A DNA stretch of 64,000 nucleotides from Abyssalbus ytuae. GTDB taxonomy: Bacteria > Bacteroidota > Bacteroidia > Flavobacteriales > Flavobacteriaceae. Under the pieces are notes generated by a model. It saw only the letters and a list, made by a program, of their open reading frames with translations. It ran no database searches and had not been told where the DNA came from. Every line of letters begins with the position of its first letter. Position 1 is the first letter of the stretch. The position numbers and the translations under genes were made by a program. The stretch covers positions 3,596,001 to 3,660,000 of the forward strand of contig NZ_CP094358.1 of NCBI RefSeq assembly GCF_022807975.1, written 5' to 3'. Positions 53,554 through 63,300 of the stretch are shown piece after piece.

Positions 53554-55131
53554 TTAAAAGGTCCAGTCTGTCCAACCGTCTAACCAACTTGGAACACCGG
53601 GAGCAAAAGCACCACGATAAGTTACTACATCAAAACCTGAAAGACCGGTAAAGCTGGCAGAACCAATTAATCCACCGCTATTGTTTATAGGCCTTGCATC
53701 GGGTTGTAAATTATTAATTCCTCTCCATGCATTCGGATTAAGCCCGGATACTCCGGCCATATTTACCCCGGGTACAATATTATCGCCGGTACAACCAATG
53801 GCAGTTCGGATATCGTTATTAAGGGCGGGTGTAAAGAATGCACTGTCAAAGTTAGCTCCTGTATTATCTGCTAAAGTAGCTCTTGACGGTGAACTTTGGG
53901 CAGATGGAGGTACAATGATGGTCGTATTTCTCACATCAATCATATTAGCAACTAATGAGGAAGTGGTATTAAAATTGGCAGCCCCGGCATCATTAATTCT
54001 GATACCATTAGGAAAACCGATGATAACACTGTTAAAAATGTCTTCATCAGAATCATCCCGGAAATAAACACCTGAGCTGTAGTTGCCATTTACTACACCT
54101 GAACAATTGTTAACAAAAGGACCAATGAAGGTAAAATTGCTTAATTGTGCTCTTGTAAAGTTGGTATTCCCAGGTATATTTTGATCATCATCACCATTGG
54201 TTTCATTTCCGTTTAAAGGGAAATCAGCTAACCAGCTACCGTTCTGATCTCTTACTGACAGGCCGAATTGAAGTTTACCTGAATAGCCAAGGTCAGTGTC
54301 AAAGTCATCGTCACCGTTACGGTTTGCTACCAGGTATTTGCCGTTTACGGTTCCTCCGAAGAATTCATAGCCATCATCCAGTCCAAATGATACCTGAATG
54401 TATTCCAAGGTGGTACCTGAACCTACACCACCCAGTGTTAAGCCGTTTAATTCATTGGCAGGCCCTATAATGTCTCCCGCGTATTCAATACGTACATATC
54501 TGAGGATCCCCGAATTATCTGCCGGATCATTTCCGCCGTATAAACCTGTATTGTTGGGAGTAGGAAGCCCCTCAATGGCACCTACACCATTAGAAGTTCC
54601 GGGTACTGTAGGATCAGCTTCTATATTTACCGGAGCATTTCCTAAAATAACCATACCTCCCCAGTCGCCGGGAAACTTACTTGATTTATTGGAGGTGAAT
54701 ACAATGGGTTCGTTTACATTCCCTTCAGCAAATATTTGTGCACCACGTTCTATAACCAAAGCACTTGCTACTAAATCTCCTGCAGAGTCTCCCGTCCTGG
54801 CACCTTCCACATGTACGCCGGACTCTATAGTGATTGAAAAACCGGATTGAATTCTGAAATAATTATGCAGTATATAAGTATTGCCTGCGGTGAGTGTTAT
54901 ATCTCTGTTTACAAAAACATTTCCTTCGGCATCTACCGTATCAGGCCCGCCGGGTAATCCTAAATCTATAATAGCCATTATTGAAACATCGGATTTTTCA
55001 GATACTTTTTCTTTTCCCGAAAGAGCATTTGAAGAATTTTCTGCACTGGCTATTTCATCTTTCTGGCATGCTGTAAATATAAATGCAAACAGAGCCATAC
55101 ATATTGCTGAAATTTTTAATAAATTTTTCAT
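53554..55131 (-). CDS. Lipoprotein with parallel-beta-helix-like body, TonB-receptor partner
   Basis: A 525-residue lipoprotein with lipobox FTACQKDE (Cys near residue 21). After a linker, strand repeats suggest a right-handed parallel beta-helix: ITLTAGNTYILHNYFRIQSG, ALVIERGAQIFAEGNVNEPI, LRYVRIEYAGDI, LEYIQVSFGLDDGYEFFGG and LVANRNGDDDFDTDLGYSG. The end FDVVTYRGAFAPG...WLDGWTDW recurs in many Bacteroidota proteins encoded beside TonB receptors. It follows the receptor gene by 166 bases in the same direction. It takes the place that SusD occupies in glycan systems but is not a SusD homologue. Ligand unknown. Confidence 0.78.
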   Translation of the reverse strand: MKNLLKISAICMALFAFIFTACQKDEIASAENSSNALSGKEKVSEKSDVSIMAIIDLGLPGGPDTVDAEGNVFVNRDITLTAGNTYILHNYFRIQSGFSITIESGVHVEGARTGDSAGDLVASALVIERGAQIFAEGNVNEPIVFTSNKSSKFPGDWGGMVILGNAPVNIEADPTVPGTSNGVGAIEGLPTPNNTGLYGGNDPADNSGILRYVRIEYAGDIIGPANELNGLTLGGVGSGTTLEYIQVSFGLDDGYEFFGGTVNGKYLVANRNGDDDFDTDLGYSGKLQFGLSVRDQNGSWLADFPLNGNETNGDDDQNIPGNTNFTRAQLSNFTFIGPFVNNCSGVVNGNYSSGVYFRDDSDEDIFNSVIIGFPNGIRINDAGAANFNTTSSLVANMIDVRNTTIIVPPSAQSSPSRATLADNTGANFDSAFFTPALNNDIRTAIGCTGDNIVPGVNMAGVSGLNPNAWRGINNLQPDARPINNSGGLIGSASFTGLSGFDVVTYRGAFAPGVPSWLDGWTDWTF

Positions 55132-55297
55132 TTTAATAAGGTTTAAATGTTTTAATCGGATAATAATTTCATGCTTCTTTACAGGATAAGCCGTCCTTTC
55201 TGTAACTTTTGTTTAAAAGTGCCAGAACTATTAAAAATACTCGCTCTAAAATGTTGTTTTGTCATAGGCTGTTGGGTGTTTAAAGGTTAATTTTTGT

Positions 55298-58200
55298 TTA
55301 AAAATCCAGATAAAATCCAAAGGAAAAATAGCTTCCGGTTTTATATTCGACTTCGGTATAATCGCCTCTATAGTTAGTTTCTATATCTTGTTGCTTTGCA
55401 TTTTCCAGTCCGGGATCATACTTTTCATTTTCATTCTCATCCCTGAAAAATCGGTAAGGTGCATTAAGAAGGTCTTGTACCCCTCCTTTTATTTGCAGAT
55501 AATCGGTAAGTCTTTGTGAAAAAGTAAGATCGATTACATGTCTGGGACGCTCATACAAACCTCCTAAATAAACGTTTTTTGCAATCAGAAGCCTGTTTCC
55601 TGTTACATTGTAAACTACACTGAATTTGGTATTATCATTGGCTTTACCGTAATATAAGCCGGCATTGATAATATAGGGAGAGGTACCTCTGAGTGGCCGT
55701 TTTTCACTGTCAATAGATGCTTTGGCCTGGCTTTTTACCCAGGCTCCGTTAAGTATTACTGAAAAATTTTGCAGGTAGGGACCGATAAAATGTAAATCTT
55801 TACGTACTTCGGCTTCTACTCCATAGGCATCAGCCTCTTTAGTATTATAAAAGGTAACAATAGGAAATTCAAGACCGGCTCCACTGTTATCATAAGGTTC
55901 TATAGCTTTTTTTAACTTTTTATAAAAGCCTCCTATGGCTATAAATTCGGAAGGGGAGGGGTAGTGTTCCAACCGCAGGTCATAATTATCAATTTCAGAA
56001 TTTAACAATAAGGGGTTTCCTTTAAAAACCTGCCCTGCTTCAAAATCCAGGAAAAAGTAAGTTGATTGCTCCCTGAATTCCGGGCGATCTATCGTTCTGC
56101 CATAAGCAGCCTTAAGAGTTGTTTTAGGTGAAAAATTATAACTTATCGTAGCAGAAGGAAGGATGAAATCCTGAATTTTATTGGGCGTTTTCTCATAAAC
56201 ATTTACATCTACTGTAACAGAATCGATTGTTTTTCCTTCTGCATCCCTTAAAATCCGTTTGTTCCATTCATATCTTACCCCTGCATTTAGTTGAAGTTTA
56301 TTATTTAATAAGGGTATTTTAACCAATGCATATCCTGCACGTATTTTATCATCAAAAGTATATTCGCCCGGAGTTGCTCCGGCACGTAGAGTTACTCCTG
56401 AACCATCCGGCTCAAATTTAGTGTATAAAGTATCTATGACATTTACCCACGGAGCAGGATCATATATATCAAATGAGGTACCTCCCGTTGGTACTATGCG
56501 ATATCTTCTCGAAAAAAATTCCCTGTCTCGTTCTTCCAGGTATCCCCCAACTTTAAACTGAATATCGGTATCAAAATCTTTCGTATAATTTAACTGGTAT
56601 ATTTCAGCTTCTTCATCGGTATCCATAGAGATACGACTATTAAATTCTTCATTGATAGTGTTAATGGGCCTCCAAAGATTAGGATCATTTATATCGGAAC
56701 CGAATTCGTACCGCTGTAAATCGGGAATATTATCGTAAGCCCTGTTAAGCCCCACCGACCAGTCCAGGTGATGTGAACCGAAACTATGTGTACCGCTTAG
56801 CTGGGCCTGAAAAAGGTCTCTTACGTTATAACGGTATGAAAAAAGTTTTCGTTGCAGGTTTGTTCCATCTACATTTCCCTGCCTGTTTATTAAATTGTCG
56901 GTGGCATTTCGGGTAAAAAAGGAATTCATCATTACCTTATGGTCTTTATTAAAAATAAAACTCAGGTTTTCTAAAGCTGTTATCCTTATCGTTTCTTTGT
57001 AAATAGAATCTCTGTAACTGGGAATGTTTTCCAGTAATATTATATTACCATCCTGGTCGGCTGAGTATCTTCCGGCATCATAAGCCAGATTTCTTTTTGT
57101 GAACTGTTTTTGCTGTTCATAACTTGCAAATGTTAAGTTATTAATACGAATGCTGCCTATTTTCCATGAATCGTAATAATTTAAAAAACCTCTGAAGTCT
57201 AAATTGTTAAATTCTTTTTTGGGAGTCCTGACGGCTGGTAATTGTTTGCCTATAATACTTACTTCATCAGGGTAATTGGAAAAATCTGGCAAATCATAAT
57301 CGGGATCCATTAAAATATCCGGTAATTCGCGATCTTCCACCCCGCCGCCATACCAGTCTTTATCACTTCCTTCATAAGTATAAAATTCAGAAAGGCTGGA
57401 ATCATCTGTCCGGTATTGGTTTATAAAACCAATTTGAAGGCGCCTGGCGGTTGCAGCATCCTTTGTTTTAACTTTTATCACTCCACCGCCAAAATTACCC
57501 GGTAAATCGGCGGAAGGGGATTTATACACCAGTATCTGGTCAATAACACTGGAGGGTAGCAAATTATAGCTAAAAGCCCGTGTGTCCATTTCGGTACTGG
57601 GTGTAACCATACCGTTCAGCATTGTTAAGTTGTAGCGGGGCGACATCCCTCTCACTACCACAAAATTGTTTAACATACTTATACCGGGAACCCTGCTAAT
57701 TACTTCCCGGGCATCAATATCAAAGGTTTGGTTAATCTGTTCGTGTGATATACCGGTAACAATTATAGGACTTTGTTTTATGGTGCTTACCAGGCTTTCT
57801 TCGGTAGAATTTTCAACAGGGGTATAGCGTACATTCAAATCGGCAGAGACTGTAACTTCTTCTAATTCGGAGGTATTCATTAATAAAGGAATATCGAGGT
57901 TGATGATGTTATTGTCAATTACATTCACCTGTAATTGTTTGGTTTGATACCCTAAATAAGAGATATTCAGTGTATAAGTTCCTTCCGGAAGGTTGTTGAT
58001 TTGAAAAAGACCTTCGGAGGTGGTAGCTACCCCAATGTTGTTATTTATTACGATTACAGAAGCTCCTTCCAGGGGGATTTCAGGATTATCGGCATCATAA
58101 ACTCTACCTTTTATACTTCCGTAGTTTTGTTTTCTGGAAAAGGTAGGTTCATAAACAGCTATAGTATTTTTTATAATATCAAAGTTTAAGCGGGTTTTTA

Positions 58201-58441
58201 GTTTTATATTATTTAATACATTATTTATTGTAGCATTAGTAATATTTATTGAAGGTATGATTGTAGATTTTATTTTATCGGACTGGTAAGCAAATTTGTA
58301 AGGAGTTTGATCCTCAATTGATTTAAAGATTTCTTCTATTGGAACAGATTTGAAATTAAGGTTAATATTATTTACAGAATCCGCAGCCTGTGAAAAACTG
58401 CAAAAAGTTACAAATAGTAAAAAGAGTTGATGTATTTTCAT
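55298..58441 (-). CDS. STN-domain TonB-dependent outer-membrane receptor
   Basis: A 1,047-residue receptor. A signal peptide (residues 1-19) is followed by an STN signalling domain (INLNFKSVPIEEIFKSIEDQ to about residue 95), a carboxypeptidase-regulatory-like Ig domain (GRVYDADNPEIPLEGASVIV, about 110-195), a plug domain (VISRVPGISMLNNFVVVRGM; PSADLPGNFGGGVIKVKTKD) and a 22-strand-type beta-barrel ending in the aromatic FGFYLDF. The STN domain contacts a FecR-type anti-sigma protein, which is encoded directly upstream. It imports an unknown substrate using TonB energy. No SusD gene accompanies it, so it is not a canonical polysaccharide-utilisation pair. Confidence 0.93.
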   Translation of the reverse strand: MKIHQLFLLFVTFCSFSQAADSVNNINLNFKSVPIEEIFKSIEDQTPYKFAYQSDKIKSTIIPSINITNATINNVLNNIKLKTRLNFDIIKNTIAVYEPTFSRKQNYGSIKGRVYDADNPEIPLEGASVIVINNNIGVATTSEGLFQINNLPEGTYTLNISYLGYQTKQLQVNVIDNNIINLDIPLLMNTSELEEVTVSADLNVRYTPVENSTEESLVSTIKQSPIIVTGISHEQINQTFDIDAREVISRVPGISMLNNFVVVRGMSPRYNLTMLNGMVTPSTEMDTRAFSYNLLPSSVIDQILVYKSPSADLPGNFGGGVIKVKTKDAATARRLQIGFINQYRTDDSSLSEFYTYEGSDKDWYGGGVEDRELPDILMDPDYDLPDFSNYPDEVSIIGKQLPAVRTPKKEFNNLDFRGFLNYYDSWKIGSIRINNLTFASYEQQKQFTKRNLAYDAGRYSADQDGNIILLENIPSYRDSIYKETIRITALENLSFIFNKDHKVMMNSFFTRNATDNLINRQGNVDGTNLQRKLFSYRYNVRDLFQAQLSGTHSFGSHHLDWSVGLNRAYDNIPDLQRYEFGSDINDPNLWRPINTINEEFNSRISMDTDEEAEIYQLNYTKDFDTDIQFKVGGYLEERDREFFSRRYRIVPTGGTSFDIYDPAPWVNVIDTLYTKFEPDGSGVTLRAGATPGEYTFDDKIRAGYALVKIPLLNNKLQLNAGVRYEWNKRILRDAEGKTIDSVTVDVNVYEKTPNKIQDFILPSATISYNFSPKTTLKAAYGRTIDRPEFREQSTYFFLDFEAGQVFKGNPLLLNSEIDNYDLRLEHYPSPSEFIAIGGFYKKLKKAIEPYDNSGAGLEFPIVTFYNTKEADAYGVEAEVRKDLHFIGPYLQNFSVILNGAWVKSQAKASIDSEKRPLRGTSPYIINAGLYYGKANDNTKFSVVYNVTGNRLLIAKNVYLGGLYERPRHVIDLTFSQRLTDYLQIKGGVQDLLNAPYRFFRDENENEKYDPGLENAKQQDIETNYRGDYTEVEYKTGSYFSFGFYLDF

Positions 58442-58527
58442 TGGTTGTTAGAATTTATTTATTTTGCATACATAAAATGGTCAGTGATAGTTGTTAAAAA
58501 CTATCGTGATTAAATTAAATTTGAATG

Positions 58528-58563
58528 AAAGAGCTCTCACATCGCCAAATATTTGAGCTCTTT
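58528..58563. terminator. Hairpin between fecR-like gene and TonB receptor gene
   Basis: Arms AAAGAGCTC (58528-58536) and GAGCTCTTT (58555-58563) pair perfectly over 9 bases with an 18-base loop. It lies 6 bases after the stop of the FecR-like gene. On the plus strand it is followed by CTTTTTTTA, on the minus strand only by TTTCATTCAAATTT, so it may act as an attenuator rather than a full stop between anti-sigma and receptor genes. Confidence 0.6.
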
Positions 58564-58569
58564 CTTTTT

Positions 58570-59466
58570 TTATTTTATAAAAATTAAATTTCCTTTTTCA
58601 GACTTTTTTTCAATAAAAGTGATATTGTTGGTTACGGATATTATCTCCAATATTTCATGTAAAGTATTATTCGAGTTTATGCTTAAAGTAATATGTTGAT
58701 TCTCTAATTTTTTAACATTCTTTACAAGAATGGTGGTATCGTACCTGGCTTCCAGTATTTTAAATACCCTGAGTAAAGGTTCGTCATTAAAATCAAATGT
58801 TTCCATTTTCCAACAGGCAACCAGGCGTTCATCAAATTTCACTATACGGGGCGAGGAGTCTCCTTTTTCCCATAAAAATTCTTCGCCCGGTAACATTTTC
58901 CAGTTCTGGTTGTTTGCTGTTATTTCTACCGCTCCTGTAAAGAGCGAAATGGAGGCATGATTGGTAATTGTATCGGTCTTTATATTAAAGGATGTTCCCA
59001 GTACTTTGGTAGTTGTTTTTCCTGCTTTTACAATAAAAGGTTTTTGCTTATTTTTTTCTACCTCAAAAAATGCTTTTCCTTTTAAATGAACCAATCTGTA
59101 TTTTCCCTTAAATTCTTGTGGATATTTTAAAGAGCTTCCGGGACTGATGGTTACCCTCGATCCGTCAGGAAGAAGAATGTTTTTTGGAAGCCGGCCTGTA
59201 TTTTTATTATCTAAAAGCTGGGGAGTATTTGTATAACTTCTATGTATAATAAACGAAGTAAAGATGGCCAGGGTAACCACAATCGCAATTTTATAAAATT
59301 TCCGGATGGAATTTGTTTTTACTCTTTTTGTTTTAATCCTGTGAGCCAGCTTTTCCCAGGAAGTATTAACTATATCAGCCGGAATCTTCTCTTCATCTGC
59401 CAATTCCCACAGTTTTTGGAAATGATCTTCGTCAAAGGGTTGATAGTTTTGATGTTGGTTGCTCAT
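58570..59466 (-). CDS. FecR-family anti-sigma factor
   Basis: A 298-residue single-pass membrane protein. The cytoplasmic N-terminal part (residues 1-60) would bind the ECF sigma factor. A membrane helix lies at about residues 65-83 (FYKIAIVVTLAIFTSFII). The periplasmic FecR domain follows (PKNILLPDGSRVTISPGSSL; LVHLKGKAFFEVEKNKQKPF; TKVLGTSFNIKT), then a DUF4974-type C-terminal domain (FDFNDEPLLRVFKILEARYD). It relays receptor occupancy, through the STN domain, to the sigma factor encoded upstream. The gap to the sigma gene is 109 bases. Confidence 0.92.
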   Translation of the reverse strand: MSNQHQNYQPFDEDHFQKLWELADEEKIPADIVNTSWEKLAHRIKTKRVKTNSIRKFYKIAIVVTLAIFTSFIIHRSYTNTPQLLDNKNTGRLPKNILLPDGSRVTISPGSSLKYPQEFKGKYRLVHLKGKAFFEVEKNKQKPFIVKAGKTTTKVLGTSFNIKTDTITNHASISLFTGAVEITANNQNWKMLPGEEFLWEKGDSSPRIVKFDERLVACWKMETFDFNDEPLLRVFKILEARYDTTILVKNVKKLENQHITLSINSNNTLHEILEIISVTNNITFIEKKSEKGNLIFIK

Positions 59467-59575
59467 TCTTTGTTTACTCTTTATTGATATAACAAATAAG
59501 GAATTATAAGTTACTATTCCCGGAAGTAAACAAATAGTTAATAAATATTTATGAGAAGTTAAAGTCTGCTTTTTA

Positions 59576-60142
59576 TCAGTGTGTTTGCTTGTCGTACTCT
59601 TTTTTTAAGAAACTGGTGGCCAGTTGTAAATGGTTTGCTATAGTACTTTTGGATATTTTTAATATAACAGAAATTTCTTCATATGATAAGCCTTTTAGTT
59701 TATACAACTCAAATACTTCCCTTCTTTTAGCCGGTAACTCTTTAATTTTAGTATAGATAAATTGTATACGGGTATCTTCAGTTTCTTGTTGAATCAGATT
59801 TTCCTCTATATAATTTTCCGAAATGGCCTTATCATGTATTTCTGAATACTTGTTTTCCTGGAGATCCTGATAATATTTTTCTCTTTTTAGATGATTGAGG
59901 ATAATATTTTTACTTATGGTATATAACTGTTTTTCAAATAAAATATCTTCTTTAAGTTGATCTCTGTTTTCCCAGATTTTCAAAAAAGTTTGTTGTACCA
60001 GATCGTCTGTTAATAAATGAGAATTAATGTTGAATTTTTTAGCAAAATAGTAGACCCTGGAATAATATTTTTTATATACTTTTTCAAGTACTTTTATGTC
60101 ACCATCTTTAAGTTTTTTAATGGTTAGTTGTATAGGATCCAC
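59576..60142 (-). CDS. ECF-type RNA polymerase sigma factor (FecI-like)
   Basis: A 188-residue sigma factor with region 2 (VYKKYYSRVYYFAKKFNI; DDLVQQTFLKIWENRDQL) and region 4 (LPAKRREVFELYKLKGLSYEEI; ISKSTIANHLQLATSFLKK), linked by a charged spacer. The start is GTG at 60142 (GTG GAT CCT), with a candidate promoter 28 bases upstream. With the FecR protein and the STN receptor encoded downstream, it forms a cell-surface signalling system that would switch on its own receptor operon when the ligand is present. Confidence 0.92.
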   Translation of the reverse strand: MDPIQLTIKKLKDGDIKVLEKVYKKYYSRVYYFAKKFNINSHLLTDDLVQQTFLKIWENRDQLKEDILFEKQLYTISKNIILNHLKREKYYQDLQENKYSEIHDKAISENYIEENLIQQETEDTRIQFIYTKIKELPAKRREVFELYKLKGLSYEEISVILKISKSTIANHLQLATSFLKKEYDKQTH

Positions 60143-60170
60143 AGTTTTGAATACATTTGGTGTTTACTAC

Positions 60171-60201
60171 CAAAAGAAGAATGTTTTGTACAGAAACGCA
60201 A
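60171..60201 (-). promoter_or_regulatory. Candidate promoter of the ECF sigma gene
   Basis: On the minus strand TTG (60199-60201), a 20-base spacer and TTCTTTTG (60171-60178) approximate the Bacteroidetes TTG/TAnnTTTG promoter, with T for A at the second base of the -7 box. It ends 28 bases before the GTG start. It is a reading of consensus only. Confidence 0.4.
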
Positions 60202-60276
60202 ATAATCTGCTTTAAGAAAACGTAAATATTTTCTGAGTTAATTTTTTTATATAGATGATTTCCAGTTAAATAAAAA

Positions 60277-60300
60277 GCCGGTAAATTTAAACTTACCGGC
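60277..60300 (-). terminator. Rho-independent terminator of the T9SS repeat-protein gene
   Basis: Arms GCCGGTAA (60277-60284) and TTACCGGC (60293-60300) with an 8-base loop; on the minus strand the stem is followed by TTTTTATTT. It lies 25 bases after the stop of the gene that ends at 60326 and separates it from the sigma-factor gene. Confidence 0.88.
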
Positions 60301-60325
60301 CTTGTTGATTAAGGAACAGAATATT

Positions 60326-63300
60326 TTATTCTTTTACAATTTTCAACCTGGAAATTGATTTTCCTTCATTGTTTATTAAGGATAAAATATAAACCCCACT
60401 TGCAAACTTTGTCATATCTATTTGCTTTTTAGTATTATTATTTTCAACCGTTATCATCTCATTAAACATAAGTCTTCCGTTGAAGTCATAAATGAAAGCG
60501 TTTAGTGTTGAATGGGTTGATTGGAATGATAACTCTGCATAATCCTTTACCGGGTTTGGACTAAAAATCACGTTTTGGTTAAGAGTACCCGGTTCATTAA
60601 GAATTGTTTTTGAAGTATACTCGGTTTTAGCCAATGTATTATTACTGTCAATCACTTCAAAACTTATTGATAAGGATACTCCGGGTTCACCTTTACCATA
60701 CTTTCTTGAGTACGGAGTAGCGGTAATGGTATTTGTTCCAGTACTAAATTCTACAGGATAATATTTAGTCCAACGCCATTTACGGTAATCGCCGTTTAGT
60801 GAATATGGTGCATCATTTTCAGTTTTAAAACCTTCAATGTCATTAAAGTCAAAGACCACACTGCTTACCTTTATTGACCCTGTATTGGCTACCACACTAA
60901 ACTTGTTTGACCTGAACATTGCAATGTCTATAACATCTCCATTATTTAAAATTCCTACTTCTTTATTTGTGTTTGCATCAATTAAGGTGAAACTCACTAC
61001 TTCAGTAGTATTAGTCCTGAACACTTCAAAAGTTATAGTAAGAGGAGTTCCGGCAATACCAGTCCCGTCACTTCCCGTATAAGGAGTGGCAGTAACAGTA
61101 TTAATTCCAACCGGGAATTTTACGGGGTGAAATTTTCTTCCCCAAAAATAATCTCCGTTTAATGCATAAGGAGCAGCATTTTCAATTTTAAAACCTTCGC
61201 TATCGTTAAAGTCAAAAACCACACTACCAACATTAGTAGAATCAGTGCTCGCTACAATACTAAAGGCATTAAAGCGATAGTCGTCCAAATCAATCCTGTC
61301 TGCATCGTTCAAAGCACCTACTTCTTTATTAGAAAATGCATCAATAAGAGTAAAACCAGTTATTTGAGGAGCTTTGAGTACTTCCAGGCTAACAGGAATT
61401 ATTTCCTGCGGATTAGCAGGGTCATTACTGCTTATAATAATATCTCCCGTGTATATTTCTTCTTCTTCAAGGGCTTCGGTAGAAAACGTAACAGGTACCT
61501 CAACAGTTTCACCCGGTTCTGCAGTTCCTGTAACCGGAGGGGTAAAAGTAATTGCCAGTCCATCTGTTAAGTATTCGGTATTAAATATCACTTGTAATCC
61601 TGACAACCCTAATGGCCCTTCAATACCCACAGTACTACTGGTTCTTATGGTAGAATCTACATTTTTATATTGCATCTTAATGGATCCGTCAGGAAAAAGA
61701 ATTATCTGGAAGCTAACAGGATCCGGTATTGGAATAAATGGAGGAAGACCCCACCCGGGAACATTTTCGTATTGAATTATAAAATATTCATCCGTTCCAT
61801 AGTAAAATACTCCATCGCCATTTTGTGGCTCCAAATCATCCCACATACCCGCAATAAATAAATTTGGATTTGCTTCGTCAGGAATTTGTTCGTTAACAAA
61901 ATCTGTTCCTGTAATGGTTGCAAAAGTTACATATCCGTTAGCAGAAATAGTGATACTATCCTGAACCTCTCCAAAGAAATTAAAATCAAAAGATAGAGGG
62001 ATAGATTCATTACCATCGCCTCCCACGTTGGCAGTCTGTCCCATTGAAGTAATATCGATATAATCATAAGCCGGCCCTCCGCTGTTATTGTCTACCCATG
62101 TGTAACCAAAAGTCCCCGGACCACCACTGGCATTCATAAACTGAGGCCCAATCCTGGTATCGGGAGATTCTTTATGTTCTATTTTAGCATATTCTATTTT
62201 CGGATATTGTAAAGGTGTTTTATTCTTTTCTCCCGCTTTAGCAAAGAAAGGAGGACTTAATGAATAGTTTAAGGTAGAATTACCTGTATTACTTATGCTA
62301 ACAGTCTCAGTAGCTGAGTCTCCTTTTACCAAAGATAAACTAACAGAATCCGGTGACACTTCAAGAACAGGTGGATCGATACCAACTCCGGAAAGGGGTA
62401 TGTTGTATGTTTCGTTACCAAACGCATCATTGCTGGTTATTGAAATACTATCTTCTATTAACCCTACGGTTGTCGGACTAAATAGTACACTAATAATTTG
62501 TGTTGTTCCGGGTTCTAAGGAGAAGGCAGAAGTTGTATCCAGGCTAAAATCTGAATTTTCATTGCTGATTCCTGATATTTCTAAAGTTTTAGTCCCCAAA
62601 TTTTCAATTAAAAATGTGGCTTCACTGCTTAACCCGATAAAAATCGGATCAAATGCCAATGAATCAGGAGTAATAGAAATTTCAGGATATCCGATGACCG
62701 TTAATTCAAACAAGGTAGTTGGCACATTTACCGGATCATTACTGGAAACGGCAAGCTCATCGTAATAAACTCCGTCAGTTAATGAAGTAGCATCTAGCGT
62801 AACAGTTAAACTTTTTGACTTTCCTGCAGCAACTACCCCTGATAAAGGAGAAACATTGCTTATAAGAGGGGTTAGCCCAAAAGCAGGTTTTACAAACCTG
62901 ACTGCCAGTCCGTTTTTAAGGTAGGAAGTGTTAAAAGCTACCTGTGCACCATCAGTACCGTCAGCATTTTCAATCCCCACTGTTGCAGTATTTATAAATG
63001 GAGCGGTTTCAACATCCTCATAAAAGATGTCAATGTTTCCGTCTTCATATAAAACTATCTGGAAAGTTACTGTTTCAGTTTCTGAACCGAGAAAATCAGA
63101 TGCCTGTGACCATTGCACAATAAAATGATTGCCGAAATCCTGGTAATATACTGCGCCATTAAAGTTTTGTGGTTCTAAATCTTCCCATAGACCAGCAATT
63201 ATATTGTCAATACTGTCATCATTAGGAAGTTGGGTGTTTACCCATGTGGTGGTTGTAGTAGGAGCCTGGAATGCTATAAAACCATTGGCATTTACAAAAG

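Noticed and set aside
53681-54850. Plus-strand frames of 128 and 150 codons
   Set aside because: They are complementary-strand shadows of the parallel-beta-helix lipoprotein gene.
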